Of a DNA stretch of 7,494 nt, positions 1 through 5,835 are shown one piece after another (position 1 is the stretch's first letter; each line of letters starts with the position of its first letter). A program made the translations under genes and the position numbers. A model generated the notes under the pieces. The model had not been told where the DNA came from, ran no database searches, and was given only the letters and a program-made list of their open reading frames with translations. Origin of the DNA: Bacteroidales bacterium (GTDB lineage: Bacteria > Bacteroidota > Bacteroidia > Bacteroidales > F082). The stretch is from contig JADYZK010000100.1 in NCBI GenBank assembly GCA_020853175.1, forward strand, positions 1-7,494, given 5' to 3'.

Positions 1-448
1 AATGTGGATCGGAAACAAGTTTCCGGTTAGTACCAAAAAATACCAAAAAAAGATTAAAATAACGTCCATTATTTTATACATGACCTTTATCGTAGGCGCT
101 TTGGCTGCCAATGCCAAATACATCCCAAGTGTAATCATTCCGCTGGGAATAGTAGTTCTGCTACTTAATTTTCAAACGTTGTTTACAGGCTATTTTGTGG
201 GAACAGTTTTCAAAGTGCCACGGGCCGACCGCAGAACCATCTCCATTGAAACAGGAATTCAAAACTCGGGATTGGCACTTGTGTTGATCTTCAACCCCAA
301 ACTTTTCGATGCCAATGGGGGAATGGCATTTATGGCGGCTTGGTGGGGTATTTGGCAAATGATAACCGGATTGATACTAGCTTATCTGCTGTCGAAAATT
401 AGCATTAGGGAGTTCAGTTGGTCATGGGTTAAATCAAAAGATGAGTGA
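1..448 (+). CDS. Bile acid:sodium symporter (BASS) family transporter, C-terminal part
   Basis: This is the C-terminal part of a membrane transporter cut by the left edge of the window; about 148 codons are visible, roughly half of the usual 300-330 residues. The family mediates sodium-coupled uptake of organic anions in the cytoplasmic membrane; the bacterial substrates are mostly unknown. Counting from the first visible Met, hydrophobic segments lie at about residues 20-38, 41-68 and 106-131. Between the last two is the motif ETGIQNSGLAL (83-93), which matches the conserved E-x-G-x-Q-N-S/x-x-L-A segment of BASS proteins that helps form the sodium/substrate site. The first visible ATG at base 2 is probably internal, since the family needs several more helices upstream. 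It ends at TGA 446-448, about 10 bp before the T-tract that ends the convergent SRP RNA gene. The family call is fairly secure; the substrate cannot be inferred. Confidence 0.82.
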   Translation, partial: MWIGNKFPVSTKKYQKKIKITSIILYMTFIVGALAANAKYIPSVIIPLGIVVLLLNFQTLFTGYFVGTVFKVPRADRRTISIETGIQNSGLALVLIFNPKLFDANGGMAFMAAWWGIWQMITGLILAYLLSKISIREFSWSWVKSKDE

Positions 449-457
449 CCTATGGGC

Positions 458-473
458 AAAAAAAATGGGTAAG
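458..473 (-). terminator. 3' end and T-tract of the SRP RNA gene
   Basis: On the minus strand the 3' arm of the closing stem (CTTACCC, 473-467) is followed by one A and then eight Ts (465-458). The long SRP hairpin followed by a U-tract can act as an intrinsic terminator. The stop codon of the convergent transporter gene is only about 10 bp further on, so read-through in either direction would be antisense to the neighbour. Confidence 0.55.
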
Positions 474-562
474 CTACTTATATCGCACCGCTCAACCATA
501 TACCCTTGCTTTCTTCCGAACCTGGGGGATTCTACAGGAGCTGGTCGTATAAGACTTACCCG
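466..562 (-). ncRNA. ffs: Signal recognition particle RNA (bacterial small type, 4.5S-like)
   Basis: This is the RNA scaffold of the signal recognition particle, which binds Ffh and targets nascent membrane proteins to FtsY and the Sec translocon. Read on the minus strand, the apical domain IV hairpin has a GGAA tetraloop (514-517) closed by UUC/GAA, and below it the universally conserved symmetric internal loop CAGG/AGCA that Ffh recognises. The two arms then pair over the whole length: GCTC/GAGC (538-541 with 490-493), CTTATA/TATAAG (548-553 with 477-482), and the closing stem GGGTAAG/CTTACCC (555-561 with 467-473). The result is one long hairpin of about 95 nt, typical of Bacteroidota SRP RNA. 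A matching promoter lies just upstream and a run of eight Ts follows. Ends are estimated from the closing stem and may be off by a few bases. No Alu domain is visible. The small ORFs across this region are artefacts. Confidence 0.93.
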
Positions 563-565
563 GTG

Positions 566-595
566 CAAAAGTACAACATTTCGTTTCCCTAACAA
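566..595 (-). promoter_or_regulatory. Promoter of the SRP RNA gene (Bacteroidota -33/-7 type)
   Basis: On the minus strand a TTG (593-595) is followed by exactly 19 bp and then TACTTTTG (566-573). This is a full match to the Bacteroidota housekeeping sigma consensus TTG-N19-TAnnTTTG. Transcription would begin about 5-7 nt after the -7 box, near 560, which coincides with the first base of the GGGTAAG closing stem of the SRP RNA. That agreement between promoter and RNA 5' end supports both calls. Confidence 0.82.
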
Positions 596-634
596 GAATT
601 TCAATCTTTTTTCTTTCGATAACGATTGATTTGG

Positions 635-642
635 TAAGTTTG
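635..642 (+). promoter_or_regulatory. Probable -7 box for the DUF4199/glycosyltransferase cluster
   Basis: TAAGTTTG fits the Bacteroidota -7 consensus TAnnTTTG and lies 34 bp upstream of the ATG at 677, giving an estimated leader of about 28 nt. No clear TTG sits at the expected 19-20 bp upstream (the sequence there is CTTTCG), so the -33 element is weak or absent. It would diverge from the SRP RNA promoter. Confidence 0.5.
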
Positions 643-676
643 CACACAACAACAGCGTTAAAACATTGATAGATAG

Positions 677-1207
677 ATGTACAAAAAAAAATATTTCTGG
701 CTCGTAGGAACCTTAACGGGTTTCTTCCTTGGAATGCTGGTTTTTTTGTTACAACTCTTGCTTTTCAATCTCGCCATAAGCTCCTTTTCACCCTTTTATG
801 TGTTGATTTATTTGCTTCCTTTTTTTGGAATGTATCATGCTGCCAGGCGTTTACGCGAAGGTTACGGATTGGGTGTTTTGCATTTTAGCCAAGGATTTCG
901 TATCGCCATGCTCACAGGTTTTGTTTCAGCGGTGGTCATGTCGTTGATGATGTATTATGTCTATAGCAACCTTTTTATTCCTGCTTTACAACAGCGTGCT
1001 TCTCAGCTTCATGCAGAATTATTGGCTACTGACGTTACAAAAACCTTTGACAGCATGAAAGAGCGTAAACAACTCATTACTAAACTTTTAAGTCCGATGT
1101 CATTATCGGTTTACTACTTCGCCGAAAATATCGTTCTGCTCCCGTTGTTTGCTTTTTTAATTGCTATCTTTGCTCGACGAAGCCGTCGTGATATCACAGA
1201 CCTTTAA
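677..1207 (+). CDS. DUF4199 family membrane protein (first copy)
   Basis: A 176-residue integral membrane protein of unknown function, matching the size and layout of the DUF4199 family of Bacteroidota. Four hydrophobic segments are visible: about 7-34, 37-56, 73-100 and 145-167. A hydrophilic stretch of about 40 residues (103-142) separates segments 3 and 4 and probably forms a helical loop. The basic start (MYKKK) and basic end (ARRSRRD) suggest both termini face the cytoplasm. The ATG at 677 follows an A-rich leader without a Shine-Dalgarno sequence, as is normal in this phylum. It lies 18 bp upstream of a second, divergent member of the same family and appears to head a surface-glycan operon. 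The family is often found beside a GT2 enzyme, which hints at a role in lipid-linked sugar handling, but no biochemical role can be assigned. Confidence 0.8.
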   Translation: MYKKKYFWLVGTLTGFFLGMLVFLLQLLLFNLAISSFSPFYVLIYLLPFFGMYHAARRLREGYGLGVLHFSQGFRIAMLTGFVSAVVMSLMMYYVYSNLFIPALQQRASQLHAELLATDVTKTFDSMKERKQLITKLLSPMSLSVYYFAENIVLLPLFAFLIAIFARRSRRDITDL

Positions 1208-1225
1208 CCTTAAAATATTAAAAAT

Positions 1226-1744
1226 ATGGCACCACTTCATGTAGCACTTAAACATGGGTTAATTACCGGATTGGCTCTTATAGCCTATACCGTAGTTATG
1301 TACGTTCTGGATATGAATTTATTTAGTCCGGTGTATGCAATACTCAACGGACTCATTACCTTCGGATTGATGATTTTTATGGCCGTATGGGCCATCAACA
1401 AAACACGTGACACAATGCTACTTGGAAAAATCAACTTTCTCCAAGCTTGGTTGGTAGGAGCTGTTGCCTTGGTGGTCGCCTTTTTCATCAACAGTATTTT
1501 TTCGGTCATTCTGAATGAATACATTGATCCATCCTATATGACCAAGCAATTAGACAACTTTATCTACAGCATGGAAGGCAAAGTACCCGAAGAAACCCTC
1601 GAAACGATGATTGACTCCATGGAAGAAAATATGGATCCAATGAAAGCGTTCATCAAAGGATTGTGGATGACACCGCTCATTTCTATTGTTTTAGGAGCCA
1701 TTTTGGCTTTGTTTGTTAAAAAAGACAAAAGCATTCAACTCTAA
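1226..1744 (+). CDS. DUF4199 family membrane protein (second copy)
   Basis: A 172-residue membrane protein with the same plan as its upstream neighbour: hydrophobic segments at about 9-28, 34-56, 73-97 and 146-164, with a charged loop between segments 3 and 4. In this copy the loop (about 99-140) is strongly acidic and Met-rich. It contains a stretch EETLETMIDSMEENMDPMKA, a likely amphipathic helix. The motif region around FLQAWLVG (71-78) corresponds to FSQGFRIAMLTG in the first copy, so the two are probably ancient paralogues. The ATG at 1226 follows a typical A/T-rich Bacteroidota leader. Spacing is 18 bp to the gene before and 17 bp to the GT2 gene after, implying one transcript. Function is unknown. 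Confidence 0.8.
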   Translation: MAPLHVALKHGLITGLALIAYTVVMYVLDMNLFSPVYAILNGLITFGLMIFMAVWAINKTRDTMLLGKINFLQAWLVGAVALVVAFFINSIFSVILNEYIDPSYMTKQLDNFIYSMEGKVPEETLETMIDSMEENMDPMKAFIKGLWMTPLISIVLGAILALFVKKDKSIQL

Positions 1745-1761
1745 GTCCCTTATTTTTATCC

Positions 1762-2703
1762 ATGCATCTTTCAATCGTTGTACCTTTATATAATGAGGAA
1801 GCCTCATTGCCCGAACTAACGGAATGGGTGGCTCGCGTAGGTCGCAGCCTCGAAATTGATTTTGAACTTATTTATGTGGATGATGGATCGAAAGATCGGT
1901 CGTGGCAGGTGATTGAACAACTTTCAAAAACTTATCCTGAGCTTAAAGCCATTTCTTTTCGCCGAAACTACGGCAAATCTGCTGCATTAAACGAAGGCTT
2001 TGCAGCCGCACAGGGTGAGGTGATTATAACTATGGATGCAGATCTTCAAGACAGCCCAGATGAAATTCCTGAGCTTTACCGCATGATTGCTGAAGAAAAT
2101 TTCGATCTTGTTTCGGGATGGAAAAAGCACCGGCATGATCCCATCACCAAAACCCTTCCATCGCGGTTGTTCAATCGTACCACTCGAATGATCAGCAAGA
2201 TACCGCTTCATGATTTCAATTGCGGACTTAAAGCTTATAAAGGCGAGCTTGTCAAAAGCATCGAAGTGCAAGGCGAAATGCACCGCTACATTCCGCTGAT
2301 TGCAAAGTGGGCAGGTTATGGACGCATCACCGAAAAAGTAGTGCAACACCACGAACGGAAATACGGAAAATCGAAATATGGCATGAGCCGACTGATTAAA
2401 GGCTACCTTGATTTACTCACCATCACCTTCACCTCAAAATTTGGCAAACGACCAATGCACTTTTTCGGGAGCATGGGTTCTTTCATTTTTATAATAGGAC
2501 TTGGCATCGCAGGTTATCTGACCTATTCTAAGTTTTTCAATCATGCCTACAGAATGACCGAGCGACCACTTTTTTACTTCGGCCTTTTGGCAATGGTGAT
2601 CGGTACTCAGCTTTTCCTTACCGGCTTTATTGCCGAGCTCATTTCGCAGTCGTCGCGAAGCGTTGGGGGAGCATACACCATCAAAGAAAAAATAAAACTC
2701 TAA
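1762..2703 (+). CDS. Family 2 glycosyltransferase, dolichyl-phosphate-mannose synthase / GtrB type, with two C-terminal membrane helices
   Basis: A 313-residue GT2 (GT-A fold) enzyme. This type transfers a sugar from a nucleotide donor to a polyprenyl phosphate at the inner face of the cytoplasmic membrane, making a lipid-linked sugar for surface polysaccharide or glycoprotein modification. Visible motifs are the N-terminal VVPLYNEE (6-13), the donor-binding YVDDGS (38-43), and the metal-binding MDADLQD (91-97, with the DxD at 92-94). Acceptor-side segments follow: DFNCGLKAY (151-159), HRYIPLI (174-180) and the ERKYGKSKYG region (198-207). Two transmembrane helices lie at about 235-256 and 271-293. 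Length and motif order match GtrB/DPM1-like proteins, and no catalytic residue appears to be missing. It is 17 bp after a DUF4199 gene and 16 bp before an SDR epimerase. The sugar donor cannot be read from sequence. Confidence 0.9.
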   Translation: MHLSIVVPLYNEEASLPELTEWVARVGRSLEIDFELIYVDDGSKDRSWQVIEQLSKTYPELKAISFRRNYGKSAALNEGFAAAQGEVIITMDADLQDSPDEIPELYRMIAEENFDLVSGWKKHRHDPITKTLPSRLFNRTTRMISKIPLHDFNCGLKAYKGELVKSIEVQGEMHRYIPLIAKWAGYGRITEKVVQHHERKYGKSKYGMSRLIKGYLDLLTITFTSKFGKRPMHFFGSMGSFIFIIGLGIAGYLTYSKFFNHAYRMTERPLFYFGLLAMVIGTQLFLTGFIAELISQSSRSVGGAYTIKEKIKL

Positions 2704-2719
2704 AAAATTAATATTTGCA

Positions 2720-3766
2720 ATGAAGATTCACTTGGTTTCGGGAGGTTGTGGTTTCGTGGGCCGCAACATGGTAAAGCGTTTGTTACAGACCACACAAGAT
2801 AAAGTATTTATGGTTGATGACCTGAGTATCGGACGTCATCCTTCGGAATGGTTGCCTAACTTTGTTTCAACAAAAAACCAAGACCTCGAGGTTATTGGCG
2901 CCGAAGGCAGGTTGTTTTTTTGGAAAGGCGATTTTCGCAATCTGCTTTTCTATATGCGGCAACAGCCACGCTACATCCAAGAAAAATACGGTATTGAATT
3001 CGCGCGTTTTGCTGATGTTTTTCATTTTGCTGCTATCGTTGGAGGTCGCATGAAAATTGAAGGCGATCCTATGATCGTTGCCCTCGACTTGAGCATTGAT
3101 GCTGAATTCTTTTATTGGGTTACACAACACAAACCCGATCGCGTTTTGTATCCCAGCTCCAGCGCGGCTTATCCGGTGAGCCTGCAAACAACCGAAGGCG
3201 CTATTGCCCTCAGCGAAGGCGATATAGATTTTGATAAAAACCTCGGCACACCCGACATGACTTATGGCTGGTCGAAGCTCACCGGTGAGTTTCTTGCCAA
3301 AATTGCTGCCCAACACTATGGTGTTCGGGTAGCTTGTATACGACCTTTTTCGGGTTACGGCGAAGATCAGGAACAATCCTATCCTGTCCCCGCACTTGCT
3401 GCACGCGCCGCCAGAAAAGAAGATCCGTTTGAAGTGTGGGGGAGTGGCCAGCAAGGCCGCGATTTTGTTCATATTGACGATGTGCTCGACTTCATTTTTA
3501 TGCTGCTCGATAATGTGAGCGATGGCTCAGCCTATAACATTGGATCGGGAAAACTAACCTCATTCTTGGAGTTAATCGCTTTGTTTGGCGAAATAGCCGG
3601 ATACGAACCAAAGATAAAGGCCTTACTGGACAAACCCGTTGGAGTTCATTCGCGTTACGCCAATATGGAGGTGGTCACCCAAAAATTCAACTGGAAACCC
3701 AAAATAAGTATCAGAGAAGGAATGGAAAGGGTGTATCTACGCCAAAAAGAGTTACTAAACTCATAA
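2720..3766 (+). CDS. NAD(P)-dependent epimerase/dehydratase, extended SDR family
   Basis: A 348-residue cytoplasmic nucleotide-sugar-modifying enzyme of the extended short-chain dehydrogenase/reductase family. The Rossmann motif SGGCGFVG (7-14) fits GxxGxxG for NAD(P) binding. The catalytic elements are PSSSAAYP (145-152, Ser) and TYGWSK (181-186), the latter giving YxxxK as Tyr182/Lys186. RPFSGYG (208-214), RDFVHIDDV (247-255) and AYNIGSG (271-277) are substrate-binding and structural motifs of UDP-glucose 4-epimerase or GDP-mannose-type epimerases and dehydratases. An insertion of about 30 residues after the first beta-alpha units (about 62-95) makes it longer than a minimal GalE. It probably supplies the sugar nucleotide used by the flanking glycosyltransferases. 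The exact activity (4-epimerase, 3,5-epimerase or dehydratase) is not determinable. The start at 2720 gives the Rossmann fold at the extreme N terminus, as expected. Confidence 0.87.
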   Translation: MKIHLVSGGCGFVGRNMVKRLLQTTQDKVFMVDDLSIGRHPSEWLPNFVSTKNQDLEVIGAEGRLFFWKGDFRNLLFYMRQQPRYIQEKYGIEFARFADVFHFAAIVGGRMKIEGDPMIVALDLSIDAEFFYWVTQHKPDRVLYPSSSAAYPVSLQTTEGAIALSEGDIDFDKNLGTPDMTYGWSKLTGEFLAKIAAQHYGVRVACIRPFSGYGEDQEQSYPVPALAARAARKEDPFEVWGSGQQGRDFVHIDDVLDFIFMLLDNVSDGSAYNIGSGKLTSFLELIALFGEIAGYEPKIKALLDKPVGVHSRYANMEVVTQKFNWKPKISIREGMERVYLRQKELLNS

Positions 3767-3791
3767 CCCCTTTTCAAAAATATGAAAGCTC

Positions 3792-3829
3792 CTTTTTAAC
3801 TTCCGCAACGCGTTGCAGAAGTTAAAAAG
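3792..3829. repeat. 38-bp nearly perfect palindrome (REP-like or operator-like)
   Basis: A 12-bp arm CTTTTTAACTTC (3792-3803) is exactly complementary to GAAGTTAAAAAG (3818-3829). The centre GCAACGCGTTGC (3805-3816) is itself a perfect palindrome. The only mismatch is C3804 against A3817, so 18 of 19 positions pair. It lies in the 90-bp gap between the SDR and GT4-like genes. The T-rich arm is on the 5' side and no T-tract follows on the plus strand, so it does not look like a standard intrinsic terminator. It could be a dispersed palindromic repeat, an operator, or an RNA-processing or stabilising hairpin. Confidence 0.75.
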
Positions 3830-3842
3830 CAAATCACCTTTG
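3813..3842 (+). promoter_or_regulatory. Possible weak promoter for the GT4-like gene, overlapping the palindrome
   Basis: TTG (3813-3815) is followed by 19 bp and CACCTTTG (3835-3842), which differs from the consensus TAnnTTTG only in the first base. The start would fall near 3848, leaving a leader of only about 9 nt before the ATG at 3857. The -33 triplet lies inside the palindrome. One mismatch and a short leader make this tentative. Confidence 0.3.
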
Positions 3843-3856
3843 CTAAAAATATCAGC

Positions 3857-5131
3857 ATGACCCGTATTGTTTGTTTTGGTCCGGGACCACAATTTAAAGG
3901 AGGCATCGCCAATTACAACACTTCGTTGGCAAAAGCATTCGATAAAATACCTGATACAGAAGTGATTATAGTAAGTTGGACACAACAATATCCGGCCATC
4001 ATTCCGCGCGATTTTATTGATCGCAAGAGCATTAAAGACCAACTTGAAGGCACCCGCATCAAGGTGCATTATGTTACCAATTACAACAATCCGGCAAGTT
4101 GGCAAAAAACCATCAGCCTAATCCGTTCGTTGCAAGCCGATATGGTCATTTTTCAATGGGCCATTGCTGTTCAGGGACTTCCGTTGGGGTATATTGCCCG
4201 TGGTTTGAAAAAACTGCCGAATACCAAAGTTATTTTCGACTTGCATTTTGTCATCCAAAAAGAAGGCAGTGCGCTCGATAACCGCTTCACCCGCTGGGGA
4301 ATAGGAAAAGCTGACGGTTATGTGGTGCACGCCGGACAAACGGCTGACCAGCTGAAGCAACTGTTCCCTAAAAAGCAGTTTGCAGTAGTGAATGACAACG
4401 AAACAACTACTCCCCAAGCCTTGAAAGTTGTACGGTTGTTTCATCCGGTGTACGATATGTTTCAGCCCCATTCCAATTTTGACAAAGAAAGCCAAAAGGC
4501 ACTTATGGGTCTGAAAAAGCATGTTTTTTTGTTTTTCGGATTTATTCGGAAATACAAAGGCCTGCACCAAGCCATTGAAGCGTTTGCACGTTTACATGAA
4601 GAAAGAAAAGACGTGAGTTTGCTGATCGTGGGTGAATCGTTTTGGAACACATTAGACAACAAAAAACTTTCAACACGCATCAAATCAAGTCTTTTTGGAT
4701 TTGCTAAAAAGATTTTTTTGCGACAACAAGACGATGAACGCAACTACAATCCTTTGGAACTGATTGAGAATTATAAGCTTCAGGACAGCACTTTTGTGGT
4801 GAATGAGTTTGTGCCCAACGAAGAAGTGGCCAAGTATTTTCAGGTGAGCGACAACCTTTTACTGTTTTATCTCACGGCAACGCCCTCGGGAGTGGAATCC
4901 ATCGGATATAACTTCAATATGCCGATGCTGGCTACAAAGGTGGGCCATTTTACTGAAACGATTCAAGACGGTTTTAATGGTTATCTTGCTGCCGATCGCA
5001 ACATCGAGTCAATGAAAACCACCCTGCAAAAAGCCATTGAAAAACCTATTGACAGAAACAATGTGGCCTTCACCTCCAAAAATATGAGTTGGGAAGCTTA
5101 CGCAACTGCCATTTTGACTTATTTGAAGTAA
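3857..5131 (+). CDS. Glycosyltransferase, GT-B fold, family 4-like (group 1)
   Basis: A 424-residue GT-B glycosyltransferase, probably cytoplasmic or membrane-associated, that transfers a sugar to a growing surface glycan. The N-terminal half has FGPGPQFKGGIANYN (7-21) with the Gly-Gly acceptor loop typical of GT4. The C-terminal half begins at about 223 with FLFFGFIRKYKGLHQAIEAF (224-243), the usual donor-domain start; VPNEEVAKYF follows at 319-328. The classical E-x7-E motif is not present in standard form. In its place is TATPSGVESIGYNFNMPML (340-358), which resembles the SATQSG-type variant of some Bacteroidota GT4 enzymes. A charged stretch between about 264 and 305 looks like an insertion. 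The gene ends 50 bp before a strong bidirectional terminator, making it the last gene of the cluster. Donor and acceptor are unknown. Confidence 0.85.
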   Translation: MTRIVCFGPGPQFKGGIANYNTSLAKAFDKIPDTEVIIVSWTQQYPAIIPRDFIDRKSIKDQLEGTRIKVHYVTNYNNPASWQKTISLIRSLQADMVIFQWAIAVQGLPLGYIARGLKKLPNTKVIFDLHFVIQKEGSALDNRFTRWGIGKADGYVVHAGQTADQLKQLFPKKQFAVVNDNETTTPQALKVVRLFHPVYDMFQPHSNFDKESQKALMGLKKHVFLFFGFIRKYKGLHQAIEAFARLHEERKDVSLLIVGESFWNTLDNKKLSTRIKSSLFGFAKKIFLRQQDDERNYNPLELIENYKLQDSTFVVNEFVPNEEVAKYFQVSDNLLLFYLTATPSGVESIGYNFNMPMLATKVGHFTETIQDGFNGYLAADRNIESMKTTLQKAIEKPIDRNNVAFTSKNMSWEAYATAILTYLK

Positions 5132-5180
5132 AAATCTTTTGATTTTTTTGGCGGGAAATGATTTTGCCATTTTAGTCAAT

Positions 5181-5217
5181 AAAAAAAAGCTGTGCCTCCA
5201 CGAGACACAGCTTTTTT
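5181..5217. terminator. Bidirectional intrinsic terminator between convergent genes
   Basis: Eight As (5181-5188), stem GCTGTG (5189-5194), a C/A mismatch (5195/5205), CTC/GAG (5196-5198 with 5202-5204), a three-base loop, CACAGC (5206-5211) and six Ts (5212-5217). The A-tract and T-tract also pair, giving a U-tract after the hairpin on either strand. It separates the plus-strand glycosyltransferase (stop 5131) from the minus-strand acidic-protein gene (stop 5234-5236). Confidence 0.9.
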
Positions 5218-5233
5218 CTATTGATGACATTTC

Positions 5234-5593
5234 TTAGTAATCATCATCATCTCCAAACTCGTCAAACGAATCAAGATCATCATCAAAGTCATCTTCATCA
5301 TCCCATTTAACATCATCGTCTTCCAAAAATGAATCGTCAATGTCCTCGAGCATTTCAGCCTCATCGAGATAAGATTCAAGCATGTCGTCATCAAACTCCT
5401 CTGAAGTTTTAGCCCCTTCAAAACGCGGATCAAGTGATCGTAACTCCTTGAGCACATCGGGAGAAACATAAAACTCATCAATATTATTGAAGCAGAAATC
5501 AATATACTTAGGGTCTTTTTCAAAGACTTCCTTAATCGTTTTCCCCTCATATTTTCCGAAAGTGAATTCGGAGTCAATGTCATAAAATTTCAT
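5234..5593 (-). CDS. Small protein with ExoX C-terminal-like segment and highly acidic tail
   Basis: A 119-residue cytoplasmic protein of unknown function. Residues 10-41 (FTFGKYEGKTIKEVFEKDPK and following YIDFCFNN) resemble the short C-terminal module of exodeoxyribonuclease X-like proteins, whose pattern is roughly FGKYKGK-x-hydrophobic-E-x5-DPxYhxW. No nuclease domain is present. The tail from 67 to 119 has 30 Asp/Glu in 53 residues with a single Lys, ending GDDDDY, so it is probably disordered and strongly negative. The ATG at 5591-5593 is preceded by a good promoter about 46 bp upstream. The other frames over this locus are shadows produced by the GAT/GAC-rich tail. It is monocistronic, convergent with the GT gene and divergent from gmhA. 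The domain resemblance is from memory of the motif; treat the name as descriptive. Confidence 0.78.
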   Translation of the reverse strand: MKFYDIDSEFTFGKYEGKTIKEVFEKDPKYIDFCFNNIDEFYVSPDVLKELRSLDPRFEGAKTSEEFDDDMLESYLDEAEMLEDIDDSFLEDDDVKWDDEDDFDDDLDSFDEFGDDDDY

Positions 5594-5638
5594 ATCGTTG
5601 ATAGATTGTATAGATGGTTACTCAATCAATATTTTTGC

Positions 5639-5669
5639 CAAAATTAAAACCTGACTTGGGATTATGCAA
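5639..5669 (-). promoter_or_regulatory. Promoter of the acidic-tail protein gene
   Basis: On the minus strand TTG (5667-5669) is followed by 20 bp and TAATTTTG (5639-5646), a full match to TAnnTTTG. The start would be near 5633, giving a leader of about 40 nt to the ATG at 5593. Confidence 0.68.
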
Positions 5670-5808
5670 GCTTTTTCTAAACGCTTTCGCAAAACGTCCA
5701 AAAACTATTTTATTGTATCCGTCGTGAGAAAAAATCTTAAGCTGAGTTTCGTTTTTTCAACAGATTTTATGCCAAAAAGGGGAGGGCCTACTTTTCGGGG
5801 ATAATAAC

Positions 5809-5816
5809 TACATTTG
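5809..5816 (+). promoter_or_regulatory. Probable -7 box for the gmhA-gmhB-symporter cluster
   Basis: TACATTTG fits TAnnTTTG and lies 19 bp before the ATG at 5836. There is no TTG at the expected distance upstream (the sequence is GCCTAC), so recognition may depend on the -7 box alone or on an activator. The rest of the 242-bp divergent region (5594-5835) holds no ORF or RNA structure I can support. Confidence 0.5.
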
Positions 5817-5835
5817 TCGGTCAATTTTAAAATTT

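Noticed and set aside
434..652. Short ORFs on both strands (441-629 plus, 434-652 minus) between the transporter and the first DUF4199 gene
   Set aside because: They cover the SRP RNA gene and its promoter, have no recognisable protein features, and overlap the transporter's end.
2706..2719. AATATTTG-like -7 box immediately before the SDR start codon
   Set aside because: It has a mismatch in the first base and sits so close to the ATG that transcription would begin inside the gene.
2867..3472. A 201-codon minus-strand ORF within the SDR gene
   Set aside because: It lies wholly inside a well-supported coding gene with full SDR motifs; the antisense protein shows no family features.
5148..5174. 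Possible second hairpin GGCGGGAAA...TTTTGCC downstream of the GT4-like gene
   Set aside because: Pairing is short and broken by a bulge, and no T-tract follows; the terminator at 5181-5217 is clearly stronger.
5240..5310. CAT/ATC triplet tract as a possible microsatellite or repeat array
   Set aside because: It is explained by consecutive Asp codons of the acidic tail and is not a regular array.
5218..5583. A 121-codon minus-strand frame overlapping the acidic-tail gene
   Set aside because: It is the frame-shifted reading of the Asp-codon-rich repeat tract, giving low-complexity Met/Leu/Ile sequence; the other frame has a promoter, a coherent N-terminal motif and a matching terminator.
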